DNA from: an uncultured Clostridium sp.
GTDB taxonomy: Bacteria; Bacillota; Clostridia; TANB77; CAG-508
NCBI GenBank assembly: GCA_948438085.1
Contig: CAOJKP010000002.1
Location: forward strand, 1 to 32,020
Direction: 5' to 3'
Length of the DNA stretch: 32,020 bases
The notes under the pieces were generated by a model. It worked only from the letters and a program-made list of their open reading frames with translations. It ran no database searches and was not told the origin of the DNA. Position 1 is the stretch's first letter. Each line of letters opens with the position of its first letter. This document shows positions 31,765-32,020 of this stretch, in pieces. A program made the translations under genes and the position numbers.

Positions 31765-32020
31765 TATATTATCAGAATTTAAGTCATTAACATTTAAATT
31801 TCCGTGCTAAATCTTTAAAAATATCTTCAAATTGAGAAGTCATTTCTTCTAAATTTATATTATCTCCCTCTAATACTGCAGATTGTTTAGCTAGAACTTC
31901 CAAAGGGTTTATTCCTTTTTGCTTTGCACAATTATAACAAAAACCCTCTAAAGTGTTTTTTCCATTTTCGTCTATTTTATTTGCAAATATTATAGCTGGA
32001 TTTTTTTTACATATACTACA
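31762..32020 (-). CDS. Clp ATPase N-terminal zinc-finger segment, two frames, cut by the right edge
   Basis: On the minus strand from the right edge, the frame encodes 'CSICKKNPAIIFANKIDENG' ... 'GFCYNCAKQKGINPLEV', a four-cysteine zinc finger as at the N-terminus of ClpE-like unfoldases, then an acidic helix 'EEMTSQFEDIFKDLA'. It then reads CGG (complement 31802-31804) and stops five codons later. Skipping the C gives 'LAGNLNVNDLNSDNIS' in the second frame; a second CGG (complement 31759-31761) must be treated the same way to enter the main frame as 'ISGAAIPLGSIFGNG'. The initiator codon lies just outside the window. The clpE-like gene is otherwise complete and family-like. Confidence 0.75.
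31801..31807 (-). other. +1 frameshift site 3 (GCA-C-GGA) in the Clp gene
   Basis: Minus strand reads GCA (C) GGA AAT TTA; zero frame reads GCA CGG AAA TTT AAA TGT TAA. In the new frame a TAG lies just upstream, so the shift is confined to about 20 bases containing the CGG. Confidence 0.72.

Noticed and set aside
1..32020. Use of a nonstandard stop code (TAA or TGA recoded) to explain the internal stops
   Set aside because: TAA, TAG and TGA all end genes at family-typical lengths here; the two in-frame TAA cases (26072, 27420) are isolated and do not share the CGG pattern.
1..32020. CRISPR arrays, tRNA or rRNA genes, insertion sequences
   Set aside because: No regularly spaced repeats, no cloverleaf-like sequence and no transposase were seen on either strand.

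Overview
The window is a very AT-rich stretch of a low-GC Gram-positive chromosome. Adenine/thymine-ending codons dominate, GGAGG-type ribosome sites and TTGACA/TATAAT promoters are common, and most genes lie on the + strand. Gene content (NlpC/P60 wall hydrolase with SH3 repeats, zinc-finger Clp ATPase, a BofC-like protein, ComEC, C+ form of L33) points to a spore-former-related Clostridia-type member of the Bacillota, probably an uncultured host-associated lineage. The genus cannot be named from this sequence.

Layout. 1-3132: the end of a defence-type locus, a YhcG/DUF1016 PDDEXK nuclease (cut by the left edge) coupled by a 4-base overlap to an RloC-like AAA_13 ATPase with a CxxC hook and a C-terminal R-x3-N-x3-H motif. 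3162-14489: an accessory 'housecleaning' region of small genes: flavoprotein, RNase Z-like MBL protein, three Nudix hydrolases, PepD dipeptidase, HAD phosphatase, cupin, aldo/keto reductase, LysR regulator with an operator-controlled unknown gene, DUF2000 protein, alpha/beta hydrolase and MazG-like protein. It also holds two small ORFs (51 aa on the minus strand, 28 aa on the plus strand) and a Nudix 3' relic. 14595-17280: a tight operon of three unrecognised proteins (one a degenerate J-domain without HPD) and a flavin reductase. 17421-21045: the rpmG-secE-nusG-rplK-rplA-rplJ-rplL cluster with an L10 leader, ending in a strong terminator instead of running into rpoB. 21211-25867: MTA/SAH nucleosidase, SH3-NlpC/P60 hydrolase and a comEC spread over three reading frames. 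25943-28076: a second LysR gene with an internal stop, a near-copy of the first LysR operator/promoter, an unknown gene and a methyltransferase. 28411-32020: BofC-like membrane protein, then convergent pgsA and a zinc-finger Clp ATPase, the latter also spread over three frames.

Most notable observation. comEC and the Clp ATPase are each broken twice, and all four breaks look alike: one extra C exactly between a sense codon and a glycine codon, so the ribosome meets CGG (NNN-C-GGN). Dropping that C restores a continuous family-like protein each time. By eye, in-frame CGG is otherwise absent from the native-looking genes and occurs only three times, in two genes of foreign-looking composition. 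This suggests tolerated or programmed +1 frameshifting at an unread or poorly read CGG codon rather than ordinary gene decay, although a sequencing artefact must be excluded.

Second, the two LysR genes are each followed by the same 46-base element (palindrome, half-site, -35) with identical internal spacing, placed about 64 bases before the predicted transcription start of a downstream gene. The two controlled genes are unrelated in sequence, which looks like a duplicated regulator-plus-operator cassette.
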